NCBI RefSeq assembly: GCF_023242475.1
Contig: NZ_JALJFG010000002.1
Location: 1 to 64,000, forward strand
Direction of reading: 5' to 3'
Length of the DNA stretch: 64,000 nt
Source: Pseudomonas sp. MWU15-20650
Lineage (GTDB): Bacteria > Pseudomonadota > Gammaproteobacteria > Pseudomonadales > Pseudomonadaceae
The notes below the pieces were generated by a model. That model was not told where the DNA came from and did no database searches. It worked only from the letters and a program-made list of their open reading frames with translations. The position numbers were made by a program, and so were the translations under genes. Below are positions 29,361 through 37,931 of this stretch, one piece after another. How positions within the stretch are numbered: the stretch's first letter is position 1; every line of letters begins with the position of its first letter.

Positions 29361-29649
29361 GGGGTTTTCCTTTGGCGAACGCTGCCTGTTGGTCGGCGCT
29401 GGCTTCATTCTGGTACTGGGCTTTCCACTCAGCGTACGGCATCCCGTACACCACCTCACGGGCGTCATCGAGGCTCAGCTCGATCTGGCGCTCATCGGCC
29501 TCGGCCTTGTACCACTTGGACAAGCAGTTGCGGCAGAAGCCGGCGAGGTTCATCAGGTCGATGTTCTGCACATCCTTGCGGCTGTCCAGGTGTGCCACCA
29601 GCCGGCGGAAGGCGGCGGCTTCGAGTTCGAGGCGTTGTTGATCGTTCAT
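29353..29649 (-). CDS. DUF1244 family protein
   Basis: 98 residues, helical, with the conserved segment AAAFRRLVAHLDSRKDVQNIDLMNLAGFCRNCLSKWY (a Cys-x-x-Cys in FCRNCL) and the YGMPYAEWKAQYQ tail typical of DUF1244. Function unknown. It is coupled by overlap to the HopJ-family gene downstream. Confidence 0.92.
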   Translation of the reverse strand: MNDQQRLELEAAAFRRLVAHLDSRKDVQNIDLMNLAGFCRNCLSKWYKAEADERQIELSLDDAREVVYGMPYAEWKAQYQNEASADQQAAFAKGKPHD

Positions 29650-29714
29650 AGAGGTCTCTTCGAGACAGCTTCAAGCGGGCAAGCTTCAAGCTGCAAGTTG
29701 GAATGAGGTTGGCT

Positions 29715-30119
29715 TTAACTTGTGGCTTGAAGCTTATCGCTTAAAGCTGAGCGGCTCGCCGCGAGCGTTATCGAAACCGACTCGGCAAAGCGCAGGGCAT
29801 GGGGCTTGTCCACTTCGACCTCGGCGTACAACACCGACTCGTTGCTCATTACCAGGTCGAGCAACTCCTGGGTCAGTCGCTCCAACAGGGCAAAGCGGTT
29901 GCCTTCCACGTGGGCGATGATCGCCTTGGTGATGGTGCGGTAGTTCAATGCGTGGTCGATATCGTTGTCGCGCACGGCTTCCTGGGCGGCATACAGAATG
30001 GTCAGGTTGATCAGCACATCCTGTTTGTTGACGATTTCGTCTTCGTTGATGCCGATGTAGGTGCGCAGGCACAGGTCTTTGACCCGGATGCGCGCCATGC
30101 CTGGTTGAAGTTGTGGCAT
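29715..30119 (-). CDS. folX: dihydroneopterin triphosphate 2'-epimerase
   Basis: 134 residues, beginning [39 protein letters not shown]. This resembles P. aeruginosa FolX (PA3439), including the [15 protein letters not shown] end, rather than FolB. It epimerises dihydroneopterin triphosphate to the monapterin form in the tetrahydromonapterin pathway. Start at 30119, two bases after the folE stop; a longer frame to 30461 lies over folE and is rejected. The last ten or so residues look unconserved. Confidence 0.92.
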   Translation of the reverse strand: MPQLQPGMARIRVKDLCLRTYIGINEDEIVNKQDVLINLTILYAAQEAVRDNDIDHALNYRTITKAIIAHVEGNRFALLERLTQELLDLVMSNESVLYAEVEVDKPHALRFAESVSITLAASRSALSDKLQATS

Positions 30120-30121
30120 TG

Positions 30122-30682
30122 CTACTTGCTCCGTCCAATCAGTTGCAGGAACTCCATGCGCGTGGTGTTCGACTCGCGGAAAGCGCCGAGCATCACCGAG
30201 GTGTTCATGGTTGAATTCTGTTTTTCCACACCGCGCATCATCATGCACATGTGTTTGGCTTCGATCACCACCGCCACACCGGCCGCCTGGGTCACGTCCT
30301 GGATTGCGTCGGCGATTTGCCGCGTAAGGTTTTCCTGGATCTGCAGGCGCCGGGCGAACATATCGACGATACGCGCCAGCTTCGACAGGCCGAGTACCTT
30401 GCCGGTCGGAATATAGGCCACATGGGCCTTGCCGATAAACGGCAGCAAGTGATGCTCGCACAGCGAGTACAGCTCGATGTCCTTGAGAATCACCATCTCG
30501 TCATTGTCAGAGGCGAACAGCGCGCCGTTGACGATTTCTGCAAGGTTCTGCTCATAGCCGTGACACAGGTACTGCATGGCCTTGGCGGCGCGCTTGGGCG
30601 TGTCGAGCAGGCCCTCGCGCTGCGGGTCTTCACCCAGGCCCTTGAGGATTTCGCGGTAGTGGTGGGGCAGGGATAAGGTCAT
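30122..30682 (-). CDS. folE: GTP cyclohydrolase I
   Basis: 186 residues. It has the zinc-site cysteine and histidines in LCEHHLLPF and the C-terminal [17 protein letters not shown] motif. It converts GTP to dihydroneopterin triphosphate. It lies between folM and folX in one operon (gaps 20 and 2 bp), matching P. aeruginosa folE1 (PA3438). In P. putida a folE copy is among the light-induced genes; the neighbouring LOV and MerR genes make that relevant here. Confidence 0.96.
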   Translation of the reverse strand: MTLSLPHHYREILKGLGEDPQREGLLDTPKRAAKAMQYLCHGYEQNLAEIVNGALFASDNDEMVILKDIELYSLCEHHLLPFIGKAHVAYIPTGKVLGLSKLARIVDMFARRLQIQENLTRQIADAIQDVTQAAGVAVVIEAKHMCMMMRGVEKQNSTMNTSVMLGAFRESNTTRMEFLQLIGRSK

Positions 30683-30702
30683 ACAACATCCTCACAAACG
30701 GC

Positions 30703-31413
30703 TTACTTGATATGCCGCCCGCCGTTGACGGTCAGGGTGGTACCGGTGACATAGGGGTTGTCCAGCAGGTAACGCACGCTCTGGTAGATCACCTCGGGCC
30801 CGGGCTCTATGCCCAGGGCGGACTTGGCCAGGACCTTGGCGCGATAGGCCGCGTCGTCGCCTTCATTGAACATCACCATCGCCGGGGCGACGCCGTTGAC
30901 CTTGATCAGCGGCGCCAACTGCGCGGCAAATGACAGCGTGAGGCTGTCGAGCCCGGCCTTGGTGGCGCAATAGGCGATGTGCTGGCGGCTACCCTTGCGT
31001 ACCACATCATCGCTGATATGGACGATATCGGCAGGCGTCGAGCGTTGCAGCAAAGGTGAACAATGCAGGTTGATCAGGTACGGCGCAAGCATGTGCACGC
31101 TGAACATGTCGGTGAACGCGCGGCTTTCGTCGCCCGGCGTTTCCGCGATCCAGGCCGAGGCGTTGTGGATGATCGCCCGCAGGCTTTGGGTATGGGTTTG
31201 CAGCTCGGCAATGAAGGCAAGAATTCCTGCTTCGCTGGAGAAGTCGGCAAACACACCGATTGCGCCCCGTGCGCGCAGGGCCTTCACGCCAGGGCGGTCG
31301 CTGCGGTAGCTGAAAATCACCGATTGGCCCTCGTCCAGCAGGCGTTCGGCGCAATGCAGGCCGACACGCTGGCCGGCACCGGTGATCAGGATCGGGGCGT
31401 TCGTTGCAGTCAT
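30703..31413 (-). CDS. folM: dihydromonapterin reductase (SDR)
   Basis: 236 residues, short-chain dehydrogenase. The cofactor motif ITGAGQRVGLHCAERL is at the N-terminus, with catalytic Y-x-x-x-K in AYCATKAGLDSLT and the C-terminal TGTTLTVNGGRHIK. With folE and folX it completes dihydromonapterin to tetrahydromonapterin, the cofactor of phenylalanine hydroxylase in Pseudomonas. It is the first gene of the folM-folE-folX transcript. Confidence 0.93.
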   Translation of the reverse strand: MTATNAPILITGAGQRVGLHCAERLLDEGQSVIFSYRSDRPGVKALRARGAIGVFADFSSEAGILAFIAELQTHTQSLRAIIHNASAWIAETPGDESRAFTDMFSVHMLAPYLINLHCSPLLQRSTPADIVHISDDVVRKGSRQHIAYCATKAGLDSLTLSFAAQLAPLIKVNGVAPAMVMFNEGDDAAYRAKVLAKSALGIEPGPEVIYQSVRYLLDNPYVTGTTLTVNGGRHIK

Positions 31414-31469
31414 GGGAGGCTCAAGTCGCTGGCAGGCTGAAACTATACCAGCGACCGGCCCCCCTGTAC

Positions 31470-32027
31470 TCAGGCGGCGGCTTCGGCAACCTTGCGAGGC
31501 GGCGTTGGGTGTAGCCAGTTCGCCAGTAACTGCGTGGACAGCGGAATAAAGAAGTACACCATCAGCGGTGTAAGGGCTGCCGTGCTCACCAGTACGCGGA
31601 TGAACAGGTCCAGCTCGCTGAGCAGAGGCCCCAGGCCGAAGTTGAACAGCAGCGATACCGGGAAAAACGCCAACCAGATCGCCACGGCCTGCTTCCAGCG
31701 CGGGGGGCGAGCACCTGCGGCGCCAAACCAGCCATCGATACCGCTCACGCGGTGCTCGGACGGGTTGGCGAACAGCTCGCTGCCACGGCTTAGCCAGGCG
31801 CTGCGCGAGGCTGAAAACTCCCAGGCGTGCAGGGTTTTTTCATCGGCAAAGCGGAAGATAATCTGGCATTCATCATCATGGGGCGGCGGGGCGAGCACGC
31901 CAGAGCCCAGGTAGCCGGGGAAGTCAGTGGCCAATTGCTCGCCTTCGCGTAGCCAGGCCATCAGTTCTTCGTAGCGGCCTTTGGCCACGCGGCGCGCAAC
32001 CATCAAGGTGACGGGGGAGGTAGACAT
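31470..32027 (-). CDS. ABM-domain protein with C-terminal membrane segments
   Basis: 185 residues. An antibiotic-biosynthesis-monooxygenase-like ferredoxin fold is at about 5-100 (TLMVARRVAKGRYEELMAWLREGEQLATDFPGYLGS), followed by two hydrophobic segments (AVAIWLAFFPVSLLFNFGLGPL and LVSTAALTPLMVYFFIPLS). Start at 32027 with TTGGAGAT upstream. It is divergent from the MerR regulator gene and upstream of the fol operon. A membrane-anchored ABM protein of unknown substrate. Confidence 0.85.
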   Translation of the reverse strand: MSTSPVTLMVARRVAKGRYEELMAWLREGEQLATDFPGYLGSGVLAPPPHDDECQIIFRFADEKTLHAWEFSASRSAWLSRGSELFANPSEHRVSGIDGWFGAAGARPPRWKQAVAIWLAFFPVSLLFNFGLGPLLSELDLFIRVLVSTAALTPLMVYFFIPLSTQLLANWLHPTPPRKVAEAAA

Positions 32028-32242
32028 TGTGTATCTCCAAAAGTACGAGGCGCGCTGGACCGGGTAGGTGGCGCACGAAGGTGGCGGCCGGGTAAGGCCA
32101 TCACCTGAAAACGCAGGCAAGGATTATTCCTGTTTCGAAGAAATACGCCAGTGTCATTGGTCCAAAGCCCGAGGGCCTTGAAAAGGACAAGTGCAAAAGC
32201 GTTAAATAGGGTTCAAATTCAAACGGATGTTTGCGACCTCTG

Positions 32243-33199
32243 ATGCCCGAAATTACTGCTCCCAATCGTGAAATTACCCCTTCCGGTAGTTCGAGTTCTG
32301 ATGAGCTGTTTCCGATTCGTGAGGTCTCGAGATTGACAGGCATCAATCCGGTCACATTGCGTGCGTGGGAGCGCCGTTATGGCCTGATCCAGCCCACGCG
32401 CACCGAAAGTGGGCACCGCCTTTACTCCAGGGCCGATATCGAGACCGTCAATCGCATACTCGGCTGGATTGAACGAGGCGTAGCGGTGAGCAAGGTCGGG
32501 AAGATTCTCGCTCGCGACGATCAGCAGGCCGAAGCGATTCGTGAGCGGGGCGCGGTTGAGGATAGCGAATGGTCGCAGTGGCAAACTCGGTTGATGCAAG
32601 CCGTCAGCGCCTTCGACGATCGTCAGCTAGAGAGCGTGTATGGCCAGATCGTCGCGACCTATCCCTTGAACGTTGCGTTCCAGGGCATTCTGATGCCCCT
32701 CTGGAACACTCTGCTACGCCATCAGGGCCGCTTCGGCCAGGCCAGTGAGTGGTTGTTTTTCGACGCCTTCATGCGCATACAAACCTTCCTGCGCCTGCAC
32801 GTCGCGAATGCGTCGCCCGGGTCTCGCATAGTGTTGGCGGCCATACCCGGTGAGTGTCGAAAACTGGAATTACTGGTGGCGGGGCTGTTGATCAGTCGTG
32901 ATGACTTGGTTGTGAAGGTGCTCGGCATGGGCCAACCCTTGGATGAGTTGACACTCGTTTGTGAAAAGATTCAGCCCCAGGCGCTTGTGCTTTTCTCCAG
33001 CCATTTCCACAACCATGACGTGTTGGAACGCCTGAACCGTTTGGCGTTGACCCTGGATTGCCCGTTATTCCTGGCCGGTGCCGCTTCGGAGTTGGCCGAG
33101 AAAGCGCTGGCAGGTTCTTCGGTCGGCTGCCTGGGCAGTGAAGGGCGCCTGATGCAGCGCCGCTTGCAGCAGTTTCTCAGCGGCCGCCTGGATACCTGA
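32243..33199 (+). CDS. MerR-family regulator, class II LitR-like (B12 domain without ligand His)
   Basis: 318 residues. A MerR DNA-binding domain (FPIREVSRLTGINPVTLRAWERRYGLIQPTRTESGHRLYSRADI) is followed by the helical and Rossmann-like modules of a CarH/LitR photoreceptor. In CarH the E/D-x-H-x-x-G motif ligates cobalamin. The equivalent segment here reads GECRKLELLVAG, lacking the histidine. Such B12-less LitR proteins in P. putida respond to blue light together with short LOV proteins, one of which is encoded 0.7 kb away. The start is ATG 32243 or TTG 32231; neither has a good RBS. Confidence 0.85.
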   Translation: MPEITAPNREITPSGSSSSDELFPIREVSRLTGINPVTLRAWERRYGLIQPTRTESGHRLYSRADIETVNRILGWIERGVAVSKVGKILARDDQQAEAIRERGAVEDSEWSQWQTRLMQAVSAFDDRQLESVYGQIVATYPLNVAFQGILMPLWNTLLRHQGRFGQASEWLFFDAFMRIQTFLRLHVANASPGSRIVLAAIPGECRKLELLVAGLLISRDDLVVKVLGMGQPLDELTLVCEKIQPQALVLFSSHFHNHDVLERLNRLALTLDCPLFLAGAASELAEKALAGSSVGCLGSEGRLMQRRLQQFLSGRLDT

Positions 33200-33201
33200 T
33201 A

Positions 33202-33807
33202 TCAGGCATGCACATGCGGGTGCACCAGGCGATGCTGATGCAGGATGAACTGGCGAAGGCGCTCGATCTCATCGGCAGCACTCTGGTTCAGGCTGTAGGC
33301 GAACAGCCCTCGGGCGGTTTCCCGTTCCAGTGTGCCGCGCAGCGCGATACGCTCGTAACCCGACGGGCTGAACCACAAGGAAAAGGTTTTCGGCGGCTTG
33401 ACTCGCCCCCGCATCTCTACCAGCACACCCTTGAATGACACCTCGTGCACCCACAGCGCGGCGGGGTTGCCTTTGAGATTCTCCAGCGCCACAGGTGTTT
33501 CAAGGGCCAGGCGCCAAGGGCGGATCATGGGGCCGTCTTCGAAAATGCTGGGTACCCCCAGACGCAGATGCACTGCATGAAACTCATCTTCCACCAACTG
33601 CAGGGGGAATGTGAGTTGCTGGTTGTCGAACTGCGCCTGGAGGGTGACCTGATCGTGAGCGGCCAGCCGCGTGAGCAAATCACGCATCTGCGCACCCCCA
33701 TTAACCGTCAGGCTCGACCATGCATCCCGCACGTTGAGCTGCGGGTTGTGCTGCATGTCCTGGATAAAATCCAGTTCGTCCTGCGTCAATAGTGCGTCGC
33801 GTTGCAT
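33202..33807 (-). CDS. PilZ-like domain protein
   Basis: 201 residues with a YcgR-like layout. An N-terminal domain (about 1-95) is followed by a PilZ-like beta-barrel with HEVSFKGVLVEMRG in the place of the D/N-x-S-x-x-G motif. The R-x-x-x-R motif is not obvious (RPWRLALETPVAL), so c-di-GMP binding is uncertain. It lies 58 bp downstream of the LOV gene in the same direction, probably one transcript. Confidence 0.7.
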   Translation of the reverse strand: MQRDALLTQDELDFIQDMQHNPQLNVRDAWSSLTVNGGAQMRDLLTRLAAHDQVTLQAQFDNQQLTFPLQLVEDEFHAVHLRLGVPSIFEDGPMIRPWRLALETPVALENLKGNPAALWVHEVSFKGVLVEMRGRVKPPKTFSLWFSPSGYERIALRGTLERETARGLFAYSLNQSAADEIERLRQFILHQHRLVHPHVHA

Positions 33808-33865
33808 TGATGTCGCTCAACAAGGAGACATTAAAAAGCCATTATCGCTCTAAAGACCGCATTTT

Positions 33866-34333
33866 TTACAGTTTGTTAACTCCACTCGTCGCCCTGAGTG
33901 TCGCCAGTTGCTCTTTGAGTTCGGCCACTTGCGCTTCCAGCTGGGTGACGCGCTGCTGCGCTTTGACTTGGGTGGTGACATCTTTTTGCACACCGACGAA
34001 ATATGTCTGTTTGTCGACCGCGTTGTACACCGTTGAAAGCGAGAGTTCGTTCCAGAAGGGCGTGCCGTCCTTGCGGTAGTTGCGCAGGATTTCCCGGCAC
34101 GTGCCGCCGCTGTCAAGCGCTTCGCGGATCGCCATCAGGGCCGGCTGGTCGCGATCGCCTGACTGCAGGAAGCGGCAGTCCTGATAGAGGATGTCGTCCA
34201 ATGTGTAGCCGGTCAGTCGTTCGAAGGCCGGGTTGACGTAGATCAGCGGTTTGTCCTGGCCTTCGCGTTCGGCGACGACGATACCGTCGTTGGACGCATT
34301 GACGACCATTTGCATCAGCTTGGCGTTAATCAT
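33866..34333 (-). CDS. short LOV-domain blue-light photoreceptor
   Basis: 155 residues consisting of a single PAS/LOV core plus a C-terminal coiled coil (QRVTQLEAQVAELKEQLATLRA). The photoactive cysteine lies in YQDCRFLQ and works out as Cys53 when the start is at 34333, the same number as in P. putida PpSB1-LOV, which also starts MINA. The partners IYVNPAFERLTGY and FWNELSLSTVYN (FMN contacts) are intact. It has no kinase or GGDEF output, so it must signal through a partner. In-frame ATG 34345 is an alternative start. Confidence 0.92.
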   Translation of the reverse strand: MINAKLMQMVVNASNDGIVVAEREGQDKPLIYVNPAFERLTGYTLDDILYQDCRFLQSGDRDQPALMAIREALDSGGTCREILRNYRKDGTPFWNELSLSTVYNAVDKQTYFVGVQKDVTTQVKAQQRVTQLEAQVAELKEQLATLRATSGVNKL

Positions 34334-34396
34334 TGAGCGGTCCATGGCTTGTTTGAGTGCTTGGATTTTATGACACGCGTTGAATGTTGCACGACA

Positions 34397-34417
34397 TGGC
34401 GCGAAATATTCGCGCCA
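34397..34417. promoter_or_regulatory. perfect 21-bp palindrome between LOV and flavodoxin genes
   Basis: Arms TGGCGCGAA (34397-34405) and TTCGCGCCA (34409-34417) surround ATA. It has no T tract on either strand. A TAATAT -10-like hexamer for the flavodoxin gene lies at 34423-34428, so the dyad would cover the -35 region: a good operator candidate for the divergent promoters. Confidence 0.6.
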
Positions 34418-34461
34418 ACTGCTAATATCCCACGCTTTCGCTCAACTACAGGATCAGATTG

Positions 34462-34917
34462 ATGAAAGTCGCCATCCTTTCCGGCTCGGTCTACGGCACG
34501 GCAGAAGAAGTCGCCCGCCACGCCGCTGTCATCCTCAACGACGCCGGTTTTGAAGCCTGGCATAACCCTCGCGCCACGTTGGCCGATGTGCAGGCTTTTG
34601 CCCCCGAGGCGTTTCTGGCGGTGACCTCGACCACCGGTATGGGCGAACTGCCCGACAATCTGCAACCGCTGTATTCGACCCTTCGCGACCAGTTGCCCGC
34701 CGCCTGGCGTGGCCTGCCCGGTGCGGTCATCGGCCTGGGTGACGCCAGCTACGGGGATACCTTCTGCGGCGGTGGCGAGCAAATGCGCGAGCTGTTCGGC
34801 GAGCTGGGCGTGCGCGAAGTGCTGCCAATGCTGCGCCTGGATGCCAGTGAGAGCGTGACCCCTGAAGCCGACGCCGAGCCCTGGCTGGCCGAGTTGGTCG
34901 CTGCACTGCGCGGTTGA
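34462..34917 (+). CDS. flavodoxin (MioC-like)
   Basis: 151 residues. The FMN phosphate loop SGSVYGTAEEVARHA is at the N-terminus, TSTTGMGELPDN and GLGDASYGDTFCGGG are the isoalloxazine loops. It is a short-chain flavodoxin for low-potential electron transfer. Synteny with P. aeruginosa PA3435 (flavodoxin) near folM-folE-folX supports orthology. ATG 34462 is preferred to the TTG one codon earlier. It is divergent from the LOV gene. Confidence 0.92.
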   Translation: MKVAILSGSVYGTAEEVARHAAVILNDAGFEAWHNPRATLADVQAFAPEAFLAVTSTTGMGELPDNLQPLYSTLRDQLPAAWRGLPGAVIGLGDASYGDTFCGGGEQMRELFGELGVREVLPMLRLDASESVTPEADAEPWLAELVAALRG

Positions 34918-35153
34918 CCGCAAACTCGCGCACCACGCCCGGTCGTACCAGCCCGCGCTCGATCACCACGGCCTTTGCCATGCCGGTGTCTTCTGACCTC
35001 GGCGGCGCTTTTCTGGCATGGATATGTACTATTCTGATGGCTGACTCGCTCAGTCATCAAGCTGGCTGCGAAGGAAACTCCTTGCGCCATGGCGTCTGAC
35101 TAGACTGGCTCATCACTTAAGAAACTAAGAAGTGCGCCCAGGAGGTCGTTGCC

Positions 35154-35936
35154 GTGAGCCTAGCCACCGTTCAATCGCCACAGAATGTCAAAGACCGGGT
35201 CAGCGCTGCCGAATGGCAAACGCGTGTCGACTTGGCCGCCTGTTATCGCCTGGTGGCGATGCACGGCTGGGATGACCTGATCTTCACCCATATTTCGGCC
35301 AAGGTACCGGGCACCGAAGACTTTCTGATCAACCCGTATGGGCTGATGTTTCACGAGATCACTGCATCGAGCCTGGTCAAGGTCGACCAGGCCGGGCACA
35401 AGCAAATGGACAGCCCCTACGAAATCAACCCCGCGGGCTACACCATCCATAGCGCTATCCACGAGGTGCGCCACGACGTTACCTGCGTGCTGCACACCCA
35501 TACGGCCGCGGGTGTGGCCGTTTCCGCGCAAAAGCAGGGCGTCTTGCCCATCAGCCAGCAATCGCTGTTTGTGCTGTCGAGCCTTGCCTACCATGCCTAT
35601 GAAGGCGTGGCGCTGAACCACGAGGAAAAAGCCCGCTTGCAGGCGGACCTCGGTGAACGCAACTTCCTGATGCTGCACAACCACGGTTTGCTGACCTGTG
35701 GCGGCACCATTGCCGACACGTTCCTGATGATGTTCACCTTCCAGCGTGCCTGCGATATCCAAGTACTGGCGCAAAACGGCGCAGCCGAACTGATCACCAT
35801 CGAGCCGCACATTCTGGCCGGCGCCAAAGCGATGGTGGCAGCTGTCACAAAGAGCGCCCAAGGTATGGGAGGCGCGTTGGCGTGGCCGGCGTTGTTGCGC
35901 AAATTGGACAGTCAGGACCCCGGGTATAAAAGCTGA
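35154..35936 (+). CDS. class II aldolase/adducin-family protein
   Basis: 260 residues. The metal-binding histidines appear in VLHTHTAAGVAVS and LMLHNHGLLTCG, and the family start WQTRVDLAACYRLVAMHGWDDLIFTHISAKVP is clear. Whether it is an aldolase is open; many such proteins sit in degradation clusters with unknown substrate. GTG 35154 has AGGAGG upstream. Its stop overlaps the next ATG (TGATG-type), so the two genes are coupled. Confidence 0.9.
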   Translation: MSLATVQSPQNVKDRVSAAEWQTRVDLAACYRLVAMHGWDDLIFTHISAKVPGTEDFLINPYGLMFHEITASSLVKVDQAGHKQMDSPYEINPAGYTIHSAIHEVRHDVTCVLHTHTAAGVAVSAQKQGVLPISQQSLFVLSSLAYHAYEGVALNHEEKARLQADLGERNFLMLHNHGLLTCGGTIADTFLMMFTFQRACDIQVLAQNGAAELITIEPHILAGAKAMVAAVTKSAQGMGGALAWPALLRKLDSQDPGYKS

Positions 35937-36838
35937 TGCCACTCGCCGAGATACCGCTCAGGGCCTGGCGCAAACGCGGCCAGGACTTCGTCTTTCGTGG
36001 CCGCACCGTGCGTTACTGGGTGGCCGGGCAGGGCGAGCCGCTGCTGCTGATCCATGGCTTTCCCACGGCCAGCTGGGATTGGCATTACCTGTGGCAACCC
36101 TTGGCCCAGCGATATCTGGTCATCGCTTGCGACATGCTCGGCTTCGGCGACTCAGCCAAGCCGCTGGATCACGACTATTGCCTGCTGGAACAAGCGGACT
36201 TGCAACAGGCGCTGCTCGAACACCTGCGGGTGGAGCGGCCGGTGCACGTCTTGGCCCATGACTACGGCGACAGCGTCGCTCAAGAATTATTGGCCCGGCA
36301 TTACGAGGGCCGGTTCCAGATGGCAAGTGGCGTGTTCCTCAACGGCGGGCTGTTTCCGGAAACCCATCGCCCAGCGCTGGTGCAAAAGTTATTGCTCAGC
36401 CCCTTGGGCTGGATGATCGGCCGGGCCTTTGGGCGAAACGCCCTGGCCAACAGTTTCAACCAGATCTTCGGCCCCCATACACGGCCCAGTGAAAGTGCCC
36501 TGGATGATTTCTGGAGCCTGATCAACTGTAACGACGGCCCGCGCATCCTCCACAAGTTGATCGCCTACATTCCCCAGCGCCGTCGCCTGCGCGAGCGCTG
36601 GGTGGTGGCGATGCAGCGAGGTGACGTGCCACTGCGAGTGATTGACGGCGAGGTTGATCCTATTTCCGGCGCGCACATGGTGGAGCGCTATCGCCAATTG
36701 ATACCTCACGCCGACACGGTATTACTGCCGAATATCGGCCACTACCCGCAGATCGAGGCACCGGTTCAGGTGCTCAAGCATTACCAGGCGTTTCGTGAGC
36801 GTATTGGCCAGCCGTCGCCGCGTGCCATCTACTCCTGA
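35936..36838 (+). CDS. alpha/beta hydrolase (epoxide hydrolase/dehalogenase-like)
   Basis: 300 residues. The oxyanion-hole HGFP is at 40-43, and an aspartate nucleophile sits in the elbow AHDYGDS (Asp109), as in epoxide hydrolases, haloalkane dehalogenases and MEST-like proteins. The catalytic His is in NIGHYPQIEAP. An Asp rather than Ser nucleophile argues against a simple esterase. It is coupled to the aldolase-family gene. Confidence 0.88.
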   Translation: MPLAEIPLRAWRKRGQDFVFRGRTVRYWVAGQGEPLLLIHGFPTASWDWHYLWQPLAQRYLVIACDMLGFGDSAKPLDHDYCLLEQADLQQALLEHLRVERPVHVLAHDYGDSVAQELLARHYEGRFQMASGVFLNGGLFPETHRPALVQKLLLSPLGWMIGRAFGRNALANSFNQIFGPHTRPSESALDDFWSLINCNDGPRILHKLIAYIPQRRRLRERWVVAMQRGDVPLRVIDGEVDPISGAHMVERYRQLIPHADTVLLPNIGHYPQIEAPVQVLKHYQAFRERIGQPSPRAIYS

Positions 36839-36956
36839 GTCACTCAATCATCCTGCTGCCTTATCAAGCACCATTCAGCCTCGGCCGTCTTTATTGTGAC
36901 CAAGGCCACTGTGCCTGACACTCTGCCTATTCCCATTGTCGCCAGCGGAGTTCGGT

Positions 36957-37868
36957 ATGAGTCAGTCAGTGCAGTTCCAGGATAAGGTCGTGATCGTCAC
37001 CGGTGCGGGCGGTGGATTGGGCCGGGCCCATGCGCTGTTGTTCGCCAAATACGGGGCCAAAGTACTGGTTAATGATCTAGGCGGCTCAACCCAGGGTGAG
37101 GGGGCCAATGCCTCGGCGGCCGACCGCGTGGTGGCGCAGATTCGTGAGCTGGGTGGAACCGCCGAAGCCAACCATGACTCCGTCACTGACGGCAACAAGA
37201 TCGTACAGAACGCCCTCGATGTGTTTGGTCGCATCGACGTCGTGGTGAACAACGCGGGCATCCTGAGGGACAAGACCTTTCACAAAATGGACGACAGCGA
37301 CTGGGACCTGGTTTACCGAGTGCACGTCGAAGGCGCCTACAAAGTCACCCGCGCCGCCTGGCCTCACCTGCGTGAGCAAGGTTATGGCCGGGTGATTTTT
37401 ACCGCGTCCACCTCCGGCATCTACGGTAACTTCGGCCAGTCCAACTACGGCATGGCCAAGCTTGGCCTGTATGGTTTGACCCGCACGTTGGCGCTGGAAG
37501 GGCGCAAGAACAACATCCTGGTTAACGCCATTGCCCCCACCGGTGGCACGCGCATGACCGAAGGGCTGATCCCGCCGCAGGTGTTCGAGCGCCTCAAGCC
37601 GGAACTGGTCAGCCCATTGGTGGTGTACCTGGGCAGTGAAGCCTGCCAGGAAACCTCGGGTTTGTTTGAAGTGGGCGGCGGCTGGATCGGCAAGACCCGT
37701 TGGGAGCGCAGCCTGGGGGTGGGGTTTGATCCCGAAGCCGGTTTCTCGCCGCAGGATGTGGCGGCGCACTGGCAGCAAATCTGTGACTTTGAAGGGGCCG
37801 CTCATCCCAGGGACAATATCGAGGCATTGAAGGAGATGATGGCCAACTTGCAGAAGTTCAGCCTCTGA
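36957..37868 (+). CDS. SDR, MFE-2-type 3-hydroxyacyl-CoA dehydrogenase-like
   Basis: 303 residues. The NAD-binding TGAGGGLGRAHALLFAKYGAKVLVNDLGG is the signature of the (3R)-hydroxyacyl-CoA dehydrogenase part of eukaryotic multifunctional enzyme 2. Catalytic Ser and Y-x-x-x-K lie in TASTSGIYGNFGQSNYGMAKLGLYG, and a C-terminal extension follows. It suggests a beta-oxidation step on a CoA ester. ATG 36957 has GCGGAG upstream; a longer frame to 36936 is less likely. It lies next to DUF1302/DUF1329 genes. Confidence 0.9.
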   Translation: MSQSVQFQDKVVIVTGAGGGLGRAHALLFAKYGAKVLVNDLGGSTQGEGANASAADRVVAQIRELGGTAEANHDSVTDGNKIVQNALDVFGRIDVVVNNAGILRDKTFHKMDDSDWDLVYRVHVEGAYKVTRAAWPHLREQGYGRVIFTASTSGIYGNFGQSNYGMAKLGLYGLTRTLALEGRKNNILVNAIAPTGGTRMTEGLIPPQVFERLKPELVSPLVVYLGSEACQETSGLFEVGGGWIGKTRWERSLGVGFDPEAGFSPQDVAAHWQQICDFEGAAHPRDNIEALKEMMANLQKFSL

Positions 37869-37931
37869 TCGTTGCTGGAAAAATAGTGAATCCTGCGGGG
37901 CGTCGATGACGCTCCGTTTTATTTTGGGCAT

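Noticed and set aside
29715..30461. Longer folX frame
   Set aside because: The extra residues are antisense-frame translation over folE with no conservation; the FolX start [13 protein letters not shown] fits the known protein.
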